Assembly: GCA_963575745.1 (NCBI GenBank)
Contig: CAUYUJ010018560.1
Span: 461,313-525,312 of the forward strand
Source of the DNA: Prorocentrum cordatum
Lineage: Eukaryota; Sar; Dinophyceae; Prorocentrales; Prorocentraceae
Reading direction: 5' to 3'
Length of the DNA stretch: 64,000 nt
The number at the start of each line of letters is the position of its first letter. Position 1 is the stretch's first letter. Under the pieces are notes generated by a model. The model worked only from the letters and a program-made list of their open reading frames with translations. It was not told the DNA's origin and did no database searches. Position numbers and translations under genes: made by a program. This document shows positions 24,421 through 34,973 of the stretch, one piece after another.

Positions 24421-24734
24421 GAATGCCCAAGGTATGGCGAGAATGAGGAAAAATAAGCATGGAGCCAGGATAACGAACAACATTATCATAATGGCGATGC
24501 CAGAAAAGGCAGCAAGGAGTTATCGTTAAAGTGTCCGCTTGACCTTCCTGCCTTTTCCACCTGCGTAGCAATCTTCAAGGACCAAGGTGCATGGCGCGAA
24601 GCGCCACTGCAGTCTTGTATCTATATATATATATATATGTATATACACACACAGGCCGCCCAGAATCCCGCACTCTCGCCTGGCCAGGCCCAGCGCGGAC
24701 CTGGGCAGGGGCGGTGGACGTGCGCAGGGAGATC

Positions 24735-24850
24735 TCGCCGCCCGGTGACAGCCCCCGGCAGCGAAATCCGAGCCCTACCCTCGCCGATCAACGATGCAAG
24801 CAGCTCGATCGGCAGCGTGGGTACGGCTCGGAATTCGTCGAGCACGCGGC
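24735..24850 (+). repeat. dispersed repeat, about 79% identical to the complement of 39690-39790
   Basis: A gap-free match over about 96 bp, including GCGAAATCCGA, GCCGATC and GTCGAGCACG. In the frame that is open in both copies, most differences change the amino acid. This looks like neutral repeat divergence and not coding conservation. Confidence 0.7.
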
Positions 24851-25364
24851 GAACCCCGAACCCTACCCCCGCCTCCCATCGACTCAGGAGAATCGATAGT
24901 TGGTGGGGGTAATTAGGGTTTGGATGTTCCGCCACCTACACCTCCCCTTTTGAAAAGCGAGAAAAAAACCTGCCTGGACCACGCTCTCCCAGCAGCACTT
25001 CCTCAGTCGGCGCCCCTCGCCGCAGCTTCCCCCTCCGCCCCGCCGCCGAAGAGCACCCCCTCGCGGATGCCGTCGAACGTGCCCGCCAAACCAAGATCTC
25101 CAGCGTTTTGAACAAGTCATAATGGAAATGTGTTGCATCCTTCGGCCTCTGGGGGCCCTCGTCGAACCCCAGGACCGTCGACAGAACGACGCAGAGGAAA
25201 AAAGGCCGTCCTTGGGGAAAGGGCCAGGACTGCCACGGACCCCATACTGCAACAATGATGACACCCGGTGCCTACTGGGAGGCAGCGCCTCCCCGAGAAG
25301 CATTCTTCTTCTAGGGAAAGTGACTATGAATGATACCGGAGAAAAATCCCAATCTCATTGTTTT
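24851..25364. other. unassigned
   Basis: A motif GTTCGACGGCATCCGCGAGG (minus strand, near 25060-25085) resembles two diverged copies on the minus strand near 26070-26155. No gene is called. Confidence 0.4.
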
Positions 25365-25633
25365 AGGGCTATGGGGCTATAGGGCTATAGGGCTATCGGG
25401 CTATCGGGCTAAAGGGCTATCGGGCTATCGAGCTATAGGGCTATAGGACTGTGACCTATAGGGCCATAGGGCTAGAGGGCTATGGGGCTGTAGAGCTATA
25501 TGGGCTATGGGGCTATAGGGCTATAGGGATATAAGGCTATTAGGGCTATAGGGATATAAGGCTATAGGGCTACAGGGCTATAGGGCTATACGGCTATAGG
25601 GCTATAGGGCTATAAGGCTACTGGGCTATTGGG
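25365..25633 (+). repeat. GGGCTATA tandem repeat (8-9 bp)
   Basis: About 30 units of GGGCTATAG with variants. Not the dinoflagellate/plant-type TTTAGGG telomere repeat. Confidence 0.96.
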
Positions 25634-25765
25634 CACCCCCAGGCACCTGGGCACCCCCGGGCACCCGGGCACCCGGGCACCCGAGCCCGGCCACCGAAAT
25701 CGGCCACGCACCTCACCGGCCACCCGGGCACCGCCGGGCACCCGGGCCCGGCCACCGAAATCGGC
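25634..25765. repeat. GGGCACCCGGGCACC GC-rich repeat
   Basis: Overlapping GGGCACCCGGGCACCC units, then a duplicated GGCCACCGAAATCGGC segment (about 25689 and 25751). Confidence 0.92.
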
Positions 25766-26142
25766 GACCAACCTCACCTAACCCTTTAATCCGCTAGGAC
25801 CCCTACAGAGGCAAGCTCTGATTGGGGAATATAAACTTTCGGAGGTCCGCGCGGATTCAGTTCTCGGATCCACGCTGAGACCCCCTCCCTAGCGCGCGGA
25901 GCGGGTCAGCGGGGGGTGCCAGAGGCGCCACTAAGGGGCTCCAGTGCAAGAAAACCGCGCGGAGCTCCGAAAGTGCATGTTCATGGCGATGTTTCGCCTT
26001 CGACCATCGTCCAGCACCCCCCTGCCGCAACCTCCAGCCTTCCCGCATGGCGGGCTCAGTGGCCGACGAGCACCCCGTCGTATATGCTGTCGATTCTACG
26101 GCACGCGCAAGACACCCGGCCGAAGAGCACACACTGTCGTAG

Positions 26143-26724
26143 GTGCTGTCGAACGTGCCCACCGCCAGCAACGACGCCCAGCCGTCGCTTCCGTGGCCTT
26201 GGCGGCTGCTGCCCGTCCGGATTGTGCGCTCCCGCCGACGACCTCTGATGCTGTGGTTTTTTCAGTGTGCGGGCCCCCAGGTTCTCGACCCTCCCGAGGG
26301 ACCCCCAAGAGACCCTAAGAGCCCTCCCAGAGGCACCCAAGACACCCCAAGAGGACTCGACGAGACGGCCAATATCACTGAGCTTACCCAGATTCTGGCC
26401 ACATTCAGGCAGCATGGGGGGGACCTACTGTACTACGGCCCCTCACTTGATCCCCTCCCCGAGGAACTCGTCTTTCGCCTGCAAAGGTGGAGGGCGCTGC
26501 ATGTTCAACATTTGCTCCCCAAGAGAAGTACACTATCAATAATCGCTCGTGGCCTGACCAACGCCAAGGATGGCGAAACCGATCCAGCAACCGTTGTTAG
26601 ATCGCTCCGAGCGCAGAATGTAGGAGGACGTTGGCTTGAGTGGGGACCTGATGGGACCTGGCGGAGGTTCCCAGCCCATCTAGGAGCGCGTGGTGTCTTC
26701 AACAAGTGTGTATATATGATGTGA
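26143..26724 (+). CDS. possible coding fragment, unknown function
   Basis: The open frame crosses a GAGGCCCCAAG-type repeat at 26262-26370. After it come about 110 codons (26365-26700) with balanced, non-repetitive amino-acid use, Leu/Arg-rich helices and aromatic residues, including TDPATVVRSLRAQNVG and RWLEWGPDGTWRRFP. No ATG immediately precedes the convincing part and I do not recognise a domain. The minus strand is less protein-like here. It may be an exon or the remnant of a retroposed gene. Confidence 0.2.
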   Translation: MLSNVPTASNDAQPSLPWPWRLLPVRIVRSRRRPLMLWFFQCAGPQVLDPPEGPPRDPKSPPRGTQDTPRGLDETANITELTQILATFRQHGGDLLYYGPSLDPLPEELVFRLQRWRALHVQHLLPKRSTLSIIARGLTNAKDGETDPATVVRSLRAQNVGGRWLEWGPDGTWRRFPAHLGARGVFNKCVYMM

Positions 26725-27888
26725 GTGCGCAAAAGAAGGGAGTGTTGTTCGGCGTAACGGTTGTCATCGCTGGCGCAAGAAGTCACGTGACCAGGGCCCA
26801 TCCCATCCCGGCCCCCCCCCGGCGACGCCCGACGGGCTGCAGGTGGACGTTGGTTCGTGTGTAGAGCTAACGGATTTCCCCAGCCCATCTCACCAACTTG
26901 CTTGCACGATCGAGGGGCGCGCGCCTTTTTGCCCTGCCTGGGGAGCCGCTCGCTCCTGCGGCCCCACTTTCGCGGGCCGAGGCCGTCTGGAGCGGAGAAG
27001 GCGGCCCCCTCACGAGCAGGGCCCCCCGGCAGCCGGGTCGCCCCCTCTGGCGCCCGACACACCCGAGACACGGCGCGGCACAGGCAGGGAACGCCATTGC
27101 GCGAGAGCTCTGCAGCATGCCAGCCATGGCAGCCGGGCCAAAACATCTCAGCAAGACGCGCGCTCGGACAAGGGACAGGGCTACAAGATGCTCCGCGGGG
27201 CCGCTCTTAGGGGCACCAGGCGGAAGGACGTGTTGCTGGACTGCTGCCCTGCCGATGCGTACCGCCTTGCATTTTTCCACCTGCTTCTCCTCGGGCCTCA
27301 CCTGCTGGCTGCTTGGGGAGCGGTGGAGAGGAGCGTGGAGGAGGGAGGGAAGGAGGACAGATGTGGGAGGCCCCATAGTGGTCACCAGGCTCTCCATCCC
27401 GAGGATCCTCCCTACAGAAGGCGGCAGAAAAACAGTAAGACGACGGAGAAGAGAGGAGAGAGGGAAGTCCGGCGGAGGAGGGGAGACAGTAAGACGACGG
27501 AGAAGAGAGGAGAGAGGGAAGTCGGGCGGAGGAGGGGTGCACCTGTGAGGAACAGGTGCGCAGACCTCGGGCTGGCTGGTCCCCGTGCTGTGTCCGCCTC
27601 GTGCCCCCATCGCGCAGCCCTCGCGAAACTGTTCGGCCTCGCCTGCCTGCGGGCTCTTCGGGAACATCTCGGGGCCCTCAGGGCCCTCTGGGGTTCTCTT
27701 GAGGGCATGCTGGGCCCTCCCTGGGCTGTCTGGAGCACCCGAGAAGGCCTCGTGACAGCCTCCAGGCCTCCTGACCCGCCGTACAGCGGGGGCGCCTCGC
27801 AGCGCGTTGCAAAAAGGGCGGCCGGCCAGAGACGCCGCCTGCGACCAGCCGCCCGGAGACAAGGAACAGCCCCTTACAGGGCGGTTGT
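26725..27888. other. GC-rich unassigned DNA; 48-bp tandem duplication at about 27436-27536
   Basis: The unit AAGACGACGGAGAAGAGAGG ... GGCGGAGGAGGGG is present twice. A CTCTTCGGGAACATCTCGGGGCCC stretch near 27653-27760 belongs to the CTTGGGGGCCTC family. Open frames on both strands span the region without a recognisable domain. Confidence 0.55.
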
Positions 27889-28037
27889 TTAATACATAGG
27901 ATTTGAAACACATATAAGATTTCTAATGCATGATTAATTTATGAATACATTGATGCATGAACTCATCGTTGTTTTTAATTCTAAATCCCTGCATTTTAGA
28001 TACATGATCCGCACGCGGAGCATGCATTAAAACCGGC
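27889..28037 (+). repeat. AT-rich dispersed repeat, copy 1
   Basis: About 150 bp, much more AT-rich than its surroundings. It shares with 57310-57463 the words CATAGGATT, TAATACATGA/TAATGCATGA, GCATGAACTCATCGTTGTTT, CTAAATCC, TGCATTT and ATACATGATCCGCACGCGGA GCATG. Homology stops sharply in GC-rich DNA on both sides. Confidence 0.88.
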
Positions 28038-28103
28038 GCTGTAGGGCCCCTTCCATCCAGAACACCTCCACGCTCATGGCCAGCCGCACTTTGGGCTTCT
28101 CTC

Positions 28104-28286
28104 TCAGGGCTGGGCATCCTGCCCATCCTTTCCGACGTCCTCGATGACCGCCGCTACATTTGTGGTCTCGTTGTGGTCTGAGGTGCTAGCTGGCATTTGC
28201 TCGTGTCCGAACTGGTCGTTTGAGGTGGTAGGCGCATCCAACACGCTGGCAGTTTCACTGAAACCAAAATTGACCTGGGTTGACAA
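28104..28286 (-). CDS. possible exon, hydrophilic tail, unknown function
   Basis: A minus-strand frame of about 60 codons, rich in Ser/Thr/Asp/Asn and ending in a stop at 28104, in an island of lower GC. The upstream candidate exon (28332-28799) is in another frame, so an intron with an AG acceptor near 28275 would be needed to join them. There is no domain match. Confidence 0.2.
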   Translation of the reverse strand: MSTQVNFGFSETASVLDAPTTSNDQFGHEQMPASTSDHNETTNVAAVIEDVGKDGQDAQP

Positions 28287-28331
28287 ACCAATTGCTCGAA
28301 TGTGTGAGACAATCGCCCTGACTCAGATTCA

Positions 28332-28799
28332 TCAGCACGCGTACGTGTTTCGCCGCTGGGACGCTAATTGCTGAGATGCTTGGCGCTGCGGTTGGGGCCC
28401 TTGGGGAGCAAACTGTGTCATGCCGTTCGGGAAACCGTGCAAGTTTGTTGAAAGGGCTGGAGACGGGCGGTTCTGAGCCCCCAGAATTTCGTAAGCCACA
28501 CAAGCGGAAACCAGGATAAGGGCGTTTTTTTTCGCGCCCTTGAAATCACTTGTGATATCAGACAGCTCGTTTTCGAGCTCGTGGAATACATGCCACATGC
28601 CCTTGAAAGTGATTTGGTGCGATGTCGCAGGATGGGCGAATACACAACGCGTTCCGTCGTTCAGAAGCATCCAGACGGCGGGATTCAACCATGTGCAAGC
28701 TCCGCCACCAAGGCGAAAGCACCATTCCCAGAGGGTTGACGTGAGAGCGACGAAAATAATTATCTGCTGCGAGATGGTACGGGATACTTTCGCGGCGGC
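28332..28799 (-). CDS. possible exon of an unknown protein
   Basis: On the minus strand a frame is open from 28799 to a TGA at 28332 (about 155 codons). Its composition is globular, with aromatic-rich stretches such as LWEWCFRLGGGACTWLNPAV and GMWHVFHELENELSD, then a Gln/Pro-rich end. The first in-frame ATG is at 28670, late in the frame, so the N-terminus is probably on another exon. An in-frame stop lies just upstream at 28800-28802. The GC content is lower than in the flanks. I do not recognise the family. Confidence 0.33.
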   Translation of the reverse strand, partial: AAAKVSRTISQQIIIFVALTSTLWEWCFRLGGGACTWLNPAVWMLLNDGTRCVFAHPATSHQITFKGMWHVFHELENELSDITSDFKGAKKNALILVSACVAYEILGAQNRPSPALSTNLHGFPNGMTQFAPQGPQPQRQASQQLASQRRNTYAC

Positions 28800-28802
28800 T
28801 TA

Positions 28803-30068
28803 CGCGGGCCGCCCGTGCGGCATGCTGCATCCGAAGGCGCTGACGCACGACCTTACGCGTGCAAATTGCGCGCCAATGTCGGCGAAAACGGCATCGTTTT
28901 TTTGGCGCGTCGATCATGTAACTGGTGATGTGGTGGCGAAAGGAAGGAAGAGGCATGGCTTCGCCTTGCAAACTGAACGTACGGCGCGTACGTGAAAGGA
29001 TGCGGCGCGCGTGTCTGAACACGTGAACCCAAAGAACACTGCGGTGATTATATCGTGCAACCCCCAATCAGGTTCCGCTAAAAAGTGTGCGGGGACGGGG
29101 TGGGCAGTGCGACGGGATTTTTGTTTTTTGTTGTTTGACAACAAATGCCCCCCCACTGGGCCAACACAGCTAGAATCCGCAAGTGGAAAAACAACGCGAC
29201 CTCGATGCCTCAACGTGGCCACGGTCGTGCCTAGACAAGGCCGCACCAGCTTGCACGGCAACTGCCGCTGTACCAACCCTTTTCGGACAAAGTGCAGTTT
29301 TGGGGGGAGGGGCGGCGCGGGGGCAAACCTTTCAGAAGGCGGCGGGGCTTCTCAGAAGTCCCCGGGCCTTCTGAGAAGCCTCCGTGTCTGGGGGAACGCT
29401 TAGAAGTGGCGGAATCCCAATCCTGGATAGCGGATCGCCAGAAAGGCCTTCCAACGTTTCCCGAAAGAGCTCGCTGAAGCTCCTGGAAGGAGCTTCCGAA
29501 GGAGCTTCTGGAGGAAAGCTTGACAGCACACGTGGTGGAAAACAGATCGAAAGGGCCTTCCGGAACACGCTGCAATTTCGCAGGAGCCCCGGCGAGGTGT
29601 CCTCGGTGAGAAAGCGTAAAATAAAAAAAACTCTGCAGACAGGAGGCGATCTGGGGCCATCTGAACAGGCCGGGGCCCCTCTGCCTGCCCCCCTATTGGC
29701 GCGCCGCCGGCGTTTGGCGGTCATGCTCGCTAAGAGAAGCACCTGGATTATCCGCGACGAAGACGACGACGAGCGACGAACGACGACGACGACGACGAAC
29801 GACAACGACGATGACGACGCTGTCTGACGCTCTCTGACGCGGCGCGGGGCCGTGTCACGGCACGGTCCCCAAGCTGAGCAGCGCGCGAGCGAGGCCGCGC
29901 GCGCTGCTGAGCGCGCGCGAGCGAGGCCCCCCGCACACCGCGATTGAGCGCGGGGTGGAGGCACCGCCCAAGGGCGGGGGGTTTCAGGCGGACCCCGAAT
30001 CCCATCCACGGGCCCAGAACTTCAACCAGCCCACCTGGTTTCTGACGGTGCCGGCTCGCGGCCCAGCC
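28803..30068. other. unassigned, with palindrome-rich GAAGCTTCC segment
   Basis: 29290-29580 contains repeated CTTCTGAGAAGCC, GGAAGGAGCTTCCGAAGGAG and AAGCTCCTGG words that form short palindromes. A GAC tract lies at about 29757-29818. GC is very high at 29830-29960. No gene is called. Confidence 0.5.
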
Positions 30069-31088
30069 TCAGCCGAAGTCCCGCTTCACCAACCTTCCCT
30101 CGTTCCTTTCCAGCGGTCCCCGCTGACCTTGAGGGCCGCCGCCTGCTGGCCTCCCAGGCGGCCTGTTGGACCATTCCACGTTTTCCGCCGATGCCGCCCG
30201 CCGAGACGCCGTCCGCCCATGCCGCCCCACGAGCCGCCGTCGGCCCAGGCTATCCTCCTCGGCCCCCTCGGGCTCCTTGAGGTCCTCGCCGCCGCCCCCG
30301 TCCATCAGGCGGAAGAATTCCTGCTGCATGCGCTCCGCGACCGCCTCCGAGTCGACGGAGCTCCCCTGCTCGCCCTCCATCTCGCTCCCGTCGCCCTCTG
30401 CCGCGTCACTGCCACTGCCCTCGAGGCCGCCGACGCCGCCGCCGCCGCCGCCCGCGGCCGCCCCGACCGCCGAAGCCACCGGCCGAGCCGCCGACGCTTC
30501 GGCAGCCGCCGCCGCGATGGCCGCCTCTAGGATGTCCTGGTCGTCCTGCTCCTTCCCCAAGCCTCCCTTGCCGTTCTTCTTGCCCTTTTGCTCCTTGGCG
30601 CTCGTGGTGGCCCCCGCCATCTCCAGTACCCCGTCTCCTCCGTCGTCGTCGCCTTTGTGCTCGTCCGCACCCGCCAGCTCGTCGAACATGTTGGCGCCCT
30701 ATGACGGCGCGCGGGGCCCTGGGCTCTGGCGTGCCGCCGCAGGGCGCCTCGCCTTCTGCCAGCCCTGCTGCTCGCCCTTCGCCTGCAGATCCTCCAGGTC
30801 GCACTCCTGGGTCGCATCCTCTGCAGTGTCATCGGTCACCTCCTCCCCCTCCTGGTTCTCCTCCTTGGCCACGCTCTCGTTCGCGACGCTGTGGTCCGCC
30901 CTCCCGATCTGCTCCTTCGCGGCCTCCCCCGTCAAGTCCCACTGCCCAGCCGCCTGCACCACCGCCCACTGGAGGAGGACCGCCCCCAGGATGGGGATGC
31001 CCACCGGCGGGGTCCACCATGCCGCCCCGCACCCGCACCAGCAGCCCCCCCCTTGGAGGCTCGTGCGCAGATGTGTAGCAACCCGCAA
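30069..31088 (-). pseudogene. acidic low-complexity protein frame with one in-frame stop
   Basis: Two minus-strand frames, 31088-30699 and 30689-30069, are in the same register and are separated by a single TAG (near 30701). The upstream half has a hydrophobic stretch (GIPILGAVLLQWAVVQAAGQ) then a strongly acidic Glu/Asp-rich helix-forming segment. The downstream half starts with ATG at 30689 and holds Lys/Gly-rich, Ala-rich and Gly-rich runs, then QQEFFRLMDGG. The nonrandom composition and high GC third position suggest real or recently real coding sequence. The stop may be a mutation, an intron or a sequencing error. No domain is recognised, and the low-complexity content limits confidence. 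Confidence 0.35.
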
Positions 31089-31185
31089 TTCACCACGGCC
31101 GCTCAGTCCGCCATCGCAGGCCGGCCCTGGCGCGCGCGGCCCGCCGCTGGCGCTAGTCCCAGCACGAGCTGAGCTCGCGCCGGAA

Positions 31186-31186
31186 C

Positions 31187-31240
<54 letters not shown>

Positions 31241-31243
31241 AAA

Positions 31244-31275
<32 letters not shown>
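31186..31275. repeat. GAC/CGA trinucleotide tract
   Basis: About 90 bp of ACG/GAC units with one AAAA interruption. Confidence 0.97.
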
Positions 31276-31491
31276 CACGAGGAGGAGCAGGAGGAGGACC
31301 CGGCGTTCCGTGGAGTCTCCGCAGCAGCAAGCCACTGGGGAGCCTCGAGGACAGAAAGGGGTGCTGAGCACTCGGGGCGCCACCTCTTGAGGGGATCCCC
31401 GTCAGAATATGGCGGCCAGCTCGAAGATTTCTAAGAGCTGTAGCCCGAAGCCGGCTAGTCTCCCAGGTGACGGGCCCATTGCAGTTGGCCA

Positions 31492-32499
31492 TCAGCACTG
31501 GGGATCGGCGACTGGATGCTGATCCACCGCAGTTGAAACAATAAGCGAAGGGCCCTCGGCGACCATGTCGTGGCCCCGAGTGGGCTCAAAGCTAGGCTCG
31601 GCAAGCCTGAGCGGGGGCCCCCGTGTACTGCCACCAGTACCAGGCCCACTGGGAGCACCGCCTCGCCTGCCAGACACAGTGGGCCCCCGGGGGGCCTGCG
31701 CGGGGTCCTCGGCCCTGGACGGACCAGCACAGGCGGTCGAAGGACCTGTGCCGCTCCCCCCAAGATCCCTCCCAGAAGCGCCGTCGGCATCCCCGACAGC
31801 GCTGACGCGAGCCCACGGCCTCGCACCGACAGCACGGCCGCCACCAGGAACGCAGGCCGAGAACGCACTACGGGCCGTCGCGGCCCCCCGCGTCGGGGCG
31901 CGGGCCCTCCCGTCGCGCTCCGTGGAGGGCGCGGGAGTCCAGGGTCTCCCGTGGGTCTCACCCCGGGCCCAGGATGGCCAACCCAGGGCCGGCCTCCCTC
32001 GGGGCCGAGGAAGCGATCCGCCGCCTGGACGGCGAGCACAAGAGCCTCCTCGCGGCCCGTGGACAGCGGCGCCGACGCGGATGCAAGGGAGGCAGAGACG
32101 AGGCTGGGCGGCGGGCGCGCGCACGCGCCATGAATTGCTGCAAGGCCGAGGGCGCTCCAGCCTCGTCCTCGCAGCGTCGGTGGCAGCGCGCGCGAGGCAA
32201 TCCACACGCTGCCAGCCTGTCGGACGGCGCCGGAGGCGGTAGCGGCCACGCACCACCTGCGCGGGGGCGACGGCAGCGCCGGGGCGGCACGTGCGCTGGA
32301 CCAGCCCACGCGCCTCATCGGACAGCGCGCCTAAGGCGGCCTGCTGCCAGGCCTGCACCGAGGCCTCCTCGCAGGCGTCCGCGAGCTTGAAATTGAACAG
32401 GTCCACCAGGGTGTCGGGCAGCTTGTGCTCTAGCGCCCTGACATTGGCGAACCAGTCCGCCCATGCACTCACCAGCGCGCCCAATTCCTTGGGGTGCAT
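31492..32499 (-). CDS. possible coding frame, unknown function
   Basis: The ATG at 32499 (minus) opens a 335-codon frame. The first about 75 codons are convincingly protein-like: MHPKELGALVSAWADWF, then an Asn/Phe/Leu helix and an Ala/Glu/Gln helix ending SDEARGLVQRT. After about 32240 the frame turns into Arg/Pro/Gly-rich sequence typical of shadow frames in GC-rich DNA. The real exon, if any, is probably about 32499-32240. The GAG tract at 32505-32800 lies just upstream. I do not recognise the family. Confidence 0.25.
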   Translation of the reverse strand: MHPKELGALVSAWADWFANVRALEHKLPDTLVDLFNFKLADACEEASVQAWQQAALGALSDEARGLVQRTCRPGAAVAPAQVVRGRYRLRRRPTGWQRVDCLARAATDAARTRLERPRPCSNSWRVRAPAAQPRLCLPCIRVGAAVHGPRGGSCARRPGGGSLPRPRGRPALGWPSWARGETHGRPWTPAPSTERDGRARAPTRGAATARSAFSACVPGGGRAVGARPWARVSAVGDADGASGRDLGGSGTGPSTACAGPSRAEDPAQAPRGPTVSGRRGGAPSGPGTGGSTRGPPLRLAEPSFEPTRGHDMVAEGPSLIVSTAVDQHPVADPQC

Positions 32500-32504
32500 C
32501 CTCA

Positions 32505-32800
32505 GCAGCAGGAGCAGGAGGAGGACGAGGAGGAGGAGGAGGAGGAGGAGGAGGAGGAGGAGGAGGAGGAGGAAGAACGCAACACGCGTAAGCGTAAGAT
32601 CTGGCCAACTAAAGAGGAGGAGGACGAGGAGGAGGAGGAGGAGAAGGAGGAGGAGGAGGAGGATCAGGATGAGGAGGAGGAGAAGGAGGAGGAGGAGGAT
32701 GAGCAGGAGAAGGAGGGGGGGAGGTGGATGAGGAGGAGGAGCAGGAGAAGGAGGAGGAGGAGGAGGAGGAGGAGGAGGAGGAGGAGGAGGAGGAGAAGGG
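32505..32800. repeat. GAG trinucleotide block
   Basis: Nearly 300 bp of GAGGAG with GAT/AAG interruptions and a short non-repetitive insert at 32577-32610. Confidence 0.97.
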
Positions 32801-33539
32801 TCGAGTTTATTCCCCGCCGAAAGAAACACGACGGGGGAGCAACACTAAAGACCCTTCCCGGTTATCAGAGACGTTGTCAAGTGTACGCCGTTTGCCAAGA
32901 TCCATAACCCACCCTGAGTGCCGAATACGGGTCGGTCCAATAACCAACCCACCTCGTCCATGATATCCTCTCCCCTTCTGGGGGGATCTGGCGGGATGGC
33001 GCAAGCTTCTAAAACCGAAAAGCCGTCAACATGGCAAGAGGGAGGAGGCGGAGGAGGAGACTCGCGCCCAATGGCGCCAGCGTTCAGGCGGTATGGTAAG
33101 CCGACGGGCGGACAACGCCCGCACACTGGCGGGGCGACTGCGGCTGCCGAGCGCCATGTGATGAGAGGCGCGCGCAGGGCGACGCCTGCGCCCAGAACCC
33201 TCGTCGTCAGACGCTGCCACGCCACCCAACTAGCGGCTCGCCGACAATGCGTCCACTCCACTCAACCGTGCGCGTCCAAGCTTAGCCAGGTGACCTAAGC
33301 TCCCCAGGGCTCAAACATCCGCTGCTTTGATCCGCCACCGTGCCAGCAGCACGTAGCCAAGTGGCCCGAGGCTCGCTCATGCAGCCCTGAGAAGTTCAGA
33401 GTTGTAGGGTTCTATAAAAAGCTTTCTGGGCCTGGGCCACTGGTTTCACAAGGATTCCTATGGATTTGTGGGAATTTTCAAGGATTCGCTGAGATTCCCA
33501 GGGCGTGTCGCGCGCGTCCTCAGGTAGCGCAACAAACGT
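32801..33539. other. unassigned
   Basis: Non-repetitive, mixed GC. No convincing frame on either strand. Confidence 0.5.
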
Positions 33540-34090
33540 AGGCTCAAAAAGCGCCCTAGAGGGCCGAAGATGCCTCCGAGAAGGCCCAAGGGAGCCCCAA
33601 TACGCCCAAGATGGCCTCAACACGGCCCAAGAGGCCTCGAAGACGTCCCAAGAGTGAGGGCCCCAAGAGGCAAAAATCATGGATTACCTCCGCTTCTTCA
33701 AACTGTTTGGCCTTCTCGATTTTTCGGCTTTCCGACGCTCCCAGACGGCTGACGAGGCCCCCCAAATCGCCCCAAGACGGCCCCAGAGGTCCCCAAGAGG
33801 GCCCCAAAACGGCCCAAGGAGGCTCGAGACGGCCCAAGAGGGCCCAAAGACGGCCCCAAGAGGGGACCCGGATGGGAAACCCGAACGGGGACTTCGAGCC
33901 CTCGGCCCCGAGGGGCCCCCAGGAGGCCCCAAGAGGCCCCCAAGAGGCCGAGTCCCCAAGAGCCTCCCATGAGGCCCCAAAAGGCTCCCAAGAGGCACCC
34001 AAGAGGCTGCCAAGAGGCTTCAAAATTGCTCCCAGGAGCCCCCCGAGAGCGCCCCGAAGAGACCCGAAGAAACATCCCTACGAACTCTGA
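33540..34090 (+). repeat. GAGGCCCCAAG-type repeat with AT core
   Basis: GGCCCCAAGAG words in tandem around a core at about 33668-33755 (CCAAGAGGCAAAAATCATGG ... TTTTTCGGCTTTCCGACGCT). Same orientation as 23740-24420 and opposite to 7166-9160. Confidence 0.88.
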
Positions 34091-34670
34091 CCCACAACCC
34101 AGGCACAGTGGCAGTATGAACCGAAGGCCATCTGATATTTTCAATGCTGGGTCCCTAGAAAGCCCGACCCGTTCCCCAGGGCCGGTTTTTCGTCCTGGGT
34201 GCTTTTGCTGACGGCCTGGGGGCCTGGCAAGGGCCCCCAGAGGTCGAAAACGCTGAAACCTGCCTGGAATGTTTCAAGACGTTGGACGTCTGGGGAGGGT
34301 ACGATGCTGCTGCGCTCGCGCGTGCCGACGCAATATGCGCATGGCCCGGCTCCGACCAGAAGAGCTGCCTGCAGTCCCTGCCCTCTGCCTGCACGCTCCC
34401 CTGCACTTCTGGGCGCACGGGAGGGGTGCCTTTGCCAAATGGCGACGGAGGGCGTGCGGGCATGCTGCCCTCTCCAGGGCGACTGGAGCAGCGCCTGACC
34501 TGCCCAGGGCCCCTCGCGGCAGACTGTAGCCTATGCCGCGGCGGCAGTGGGCTGCGCCTGCTCGGCAAATGTGCACCGTCCCCGCGGGCATCCCGCGCTG
34601 CCACACGGCGCGGCCCCCAAGAGGGGGGGAGAAGATGACGACGCGCTGGAACTCAAACTCTCTCTTTAGA
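34091..34670. other. unassigned GC-rich DNA
   Basis: Frames on both strands, no domain, no tandem structure. Confidence 0.45.
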
Positions 34671-34741
34671 TAGGGCGACGAAATCTATACGTATCCACAG
34701 CTCCCTGGCGAGGGGGCGGTGGACATGTATAGATTTCGTCA
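34671..34741. repeat. short inverted repeat (hairpin)
   Basis: GACGAAATCTATAC near 34677 and its complement GTATAGATTTCGTC near 34727, with about 36 bp between. Confidence 0.8.
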
Positions 34742-34767
34742 CCTGATCTAGAAGCCTCCTAGTCTTA

Positions 34768-34973
34768 GATGGGGTCGGAAGAGATGGGGTCGGAGGATGG
34801 CGCCGCATCGGCGATGAATCGCCGATGCATTGGCGATGCGATAAAGCAACGACGTCGGCGATGCATCGGCACCGTCGGCATGAAGAAAATCCGGCTCCAC
34901 ATCGAGCCGCATCGCCGATGCATCGGCATTGCAGCGCGACCCTCCGAAACCATTTTGTTCGGACCCCATCTGG
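34768..34973. repeat. imperfect palindrome of about 205 bp rich in GCCGATGCATCGGC
   Basis: Outer arms AGATGGGGTCGGA (34768-34790) and TTCGGACCCCATCT (34960-34973) are inverted. Inside, CGATGCATCGGC-type palindromes recur at about 34820, 34860 and 34915. Confidence 0.65.

Noticed and set aside
25365-25633. GGGCTATA array as a telomere or internal telomeric repeat
   Set aside because: The unit does not match TTTAGGG or any telomere repeat I know, and it sits inside the window between other repeats.
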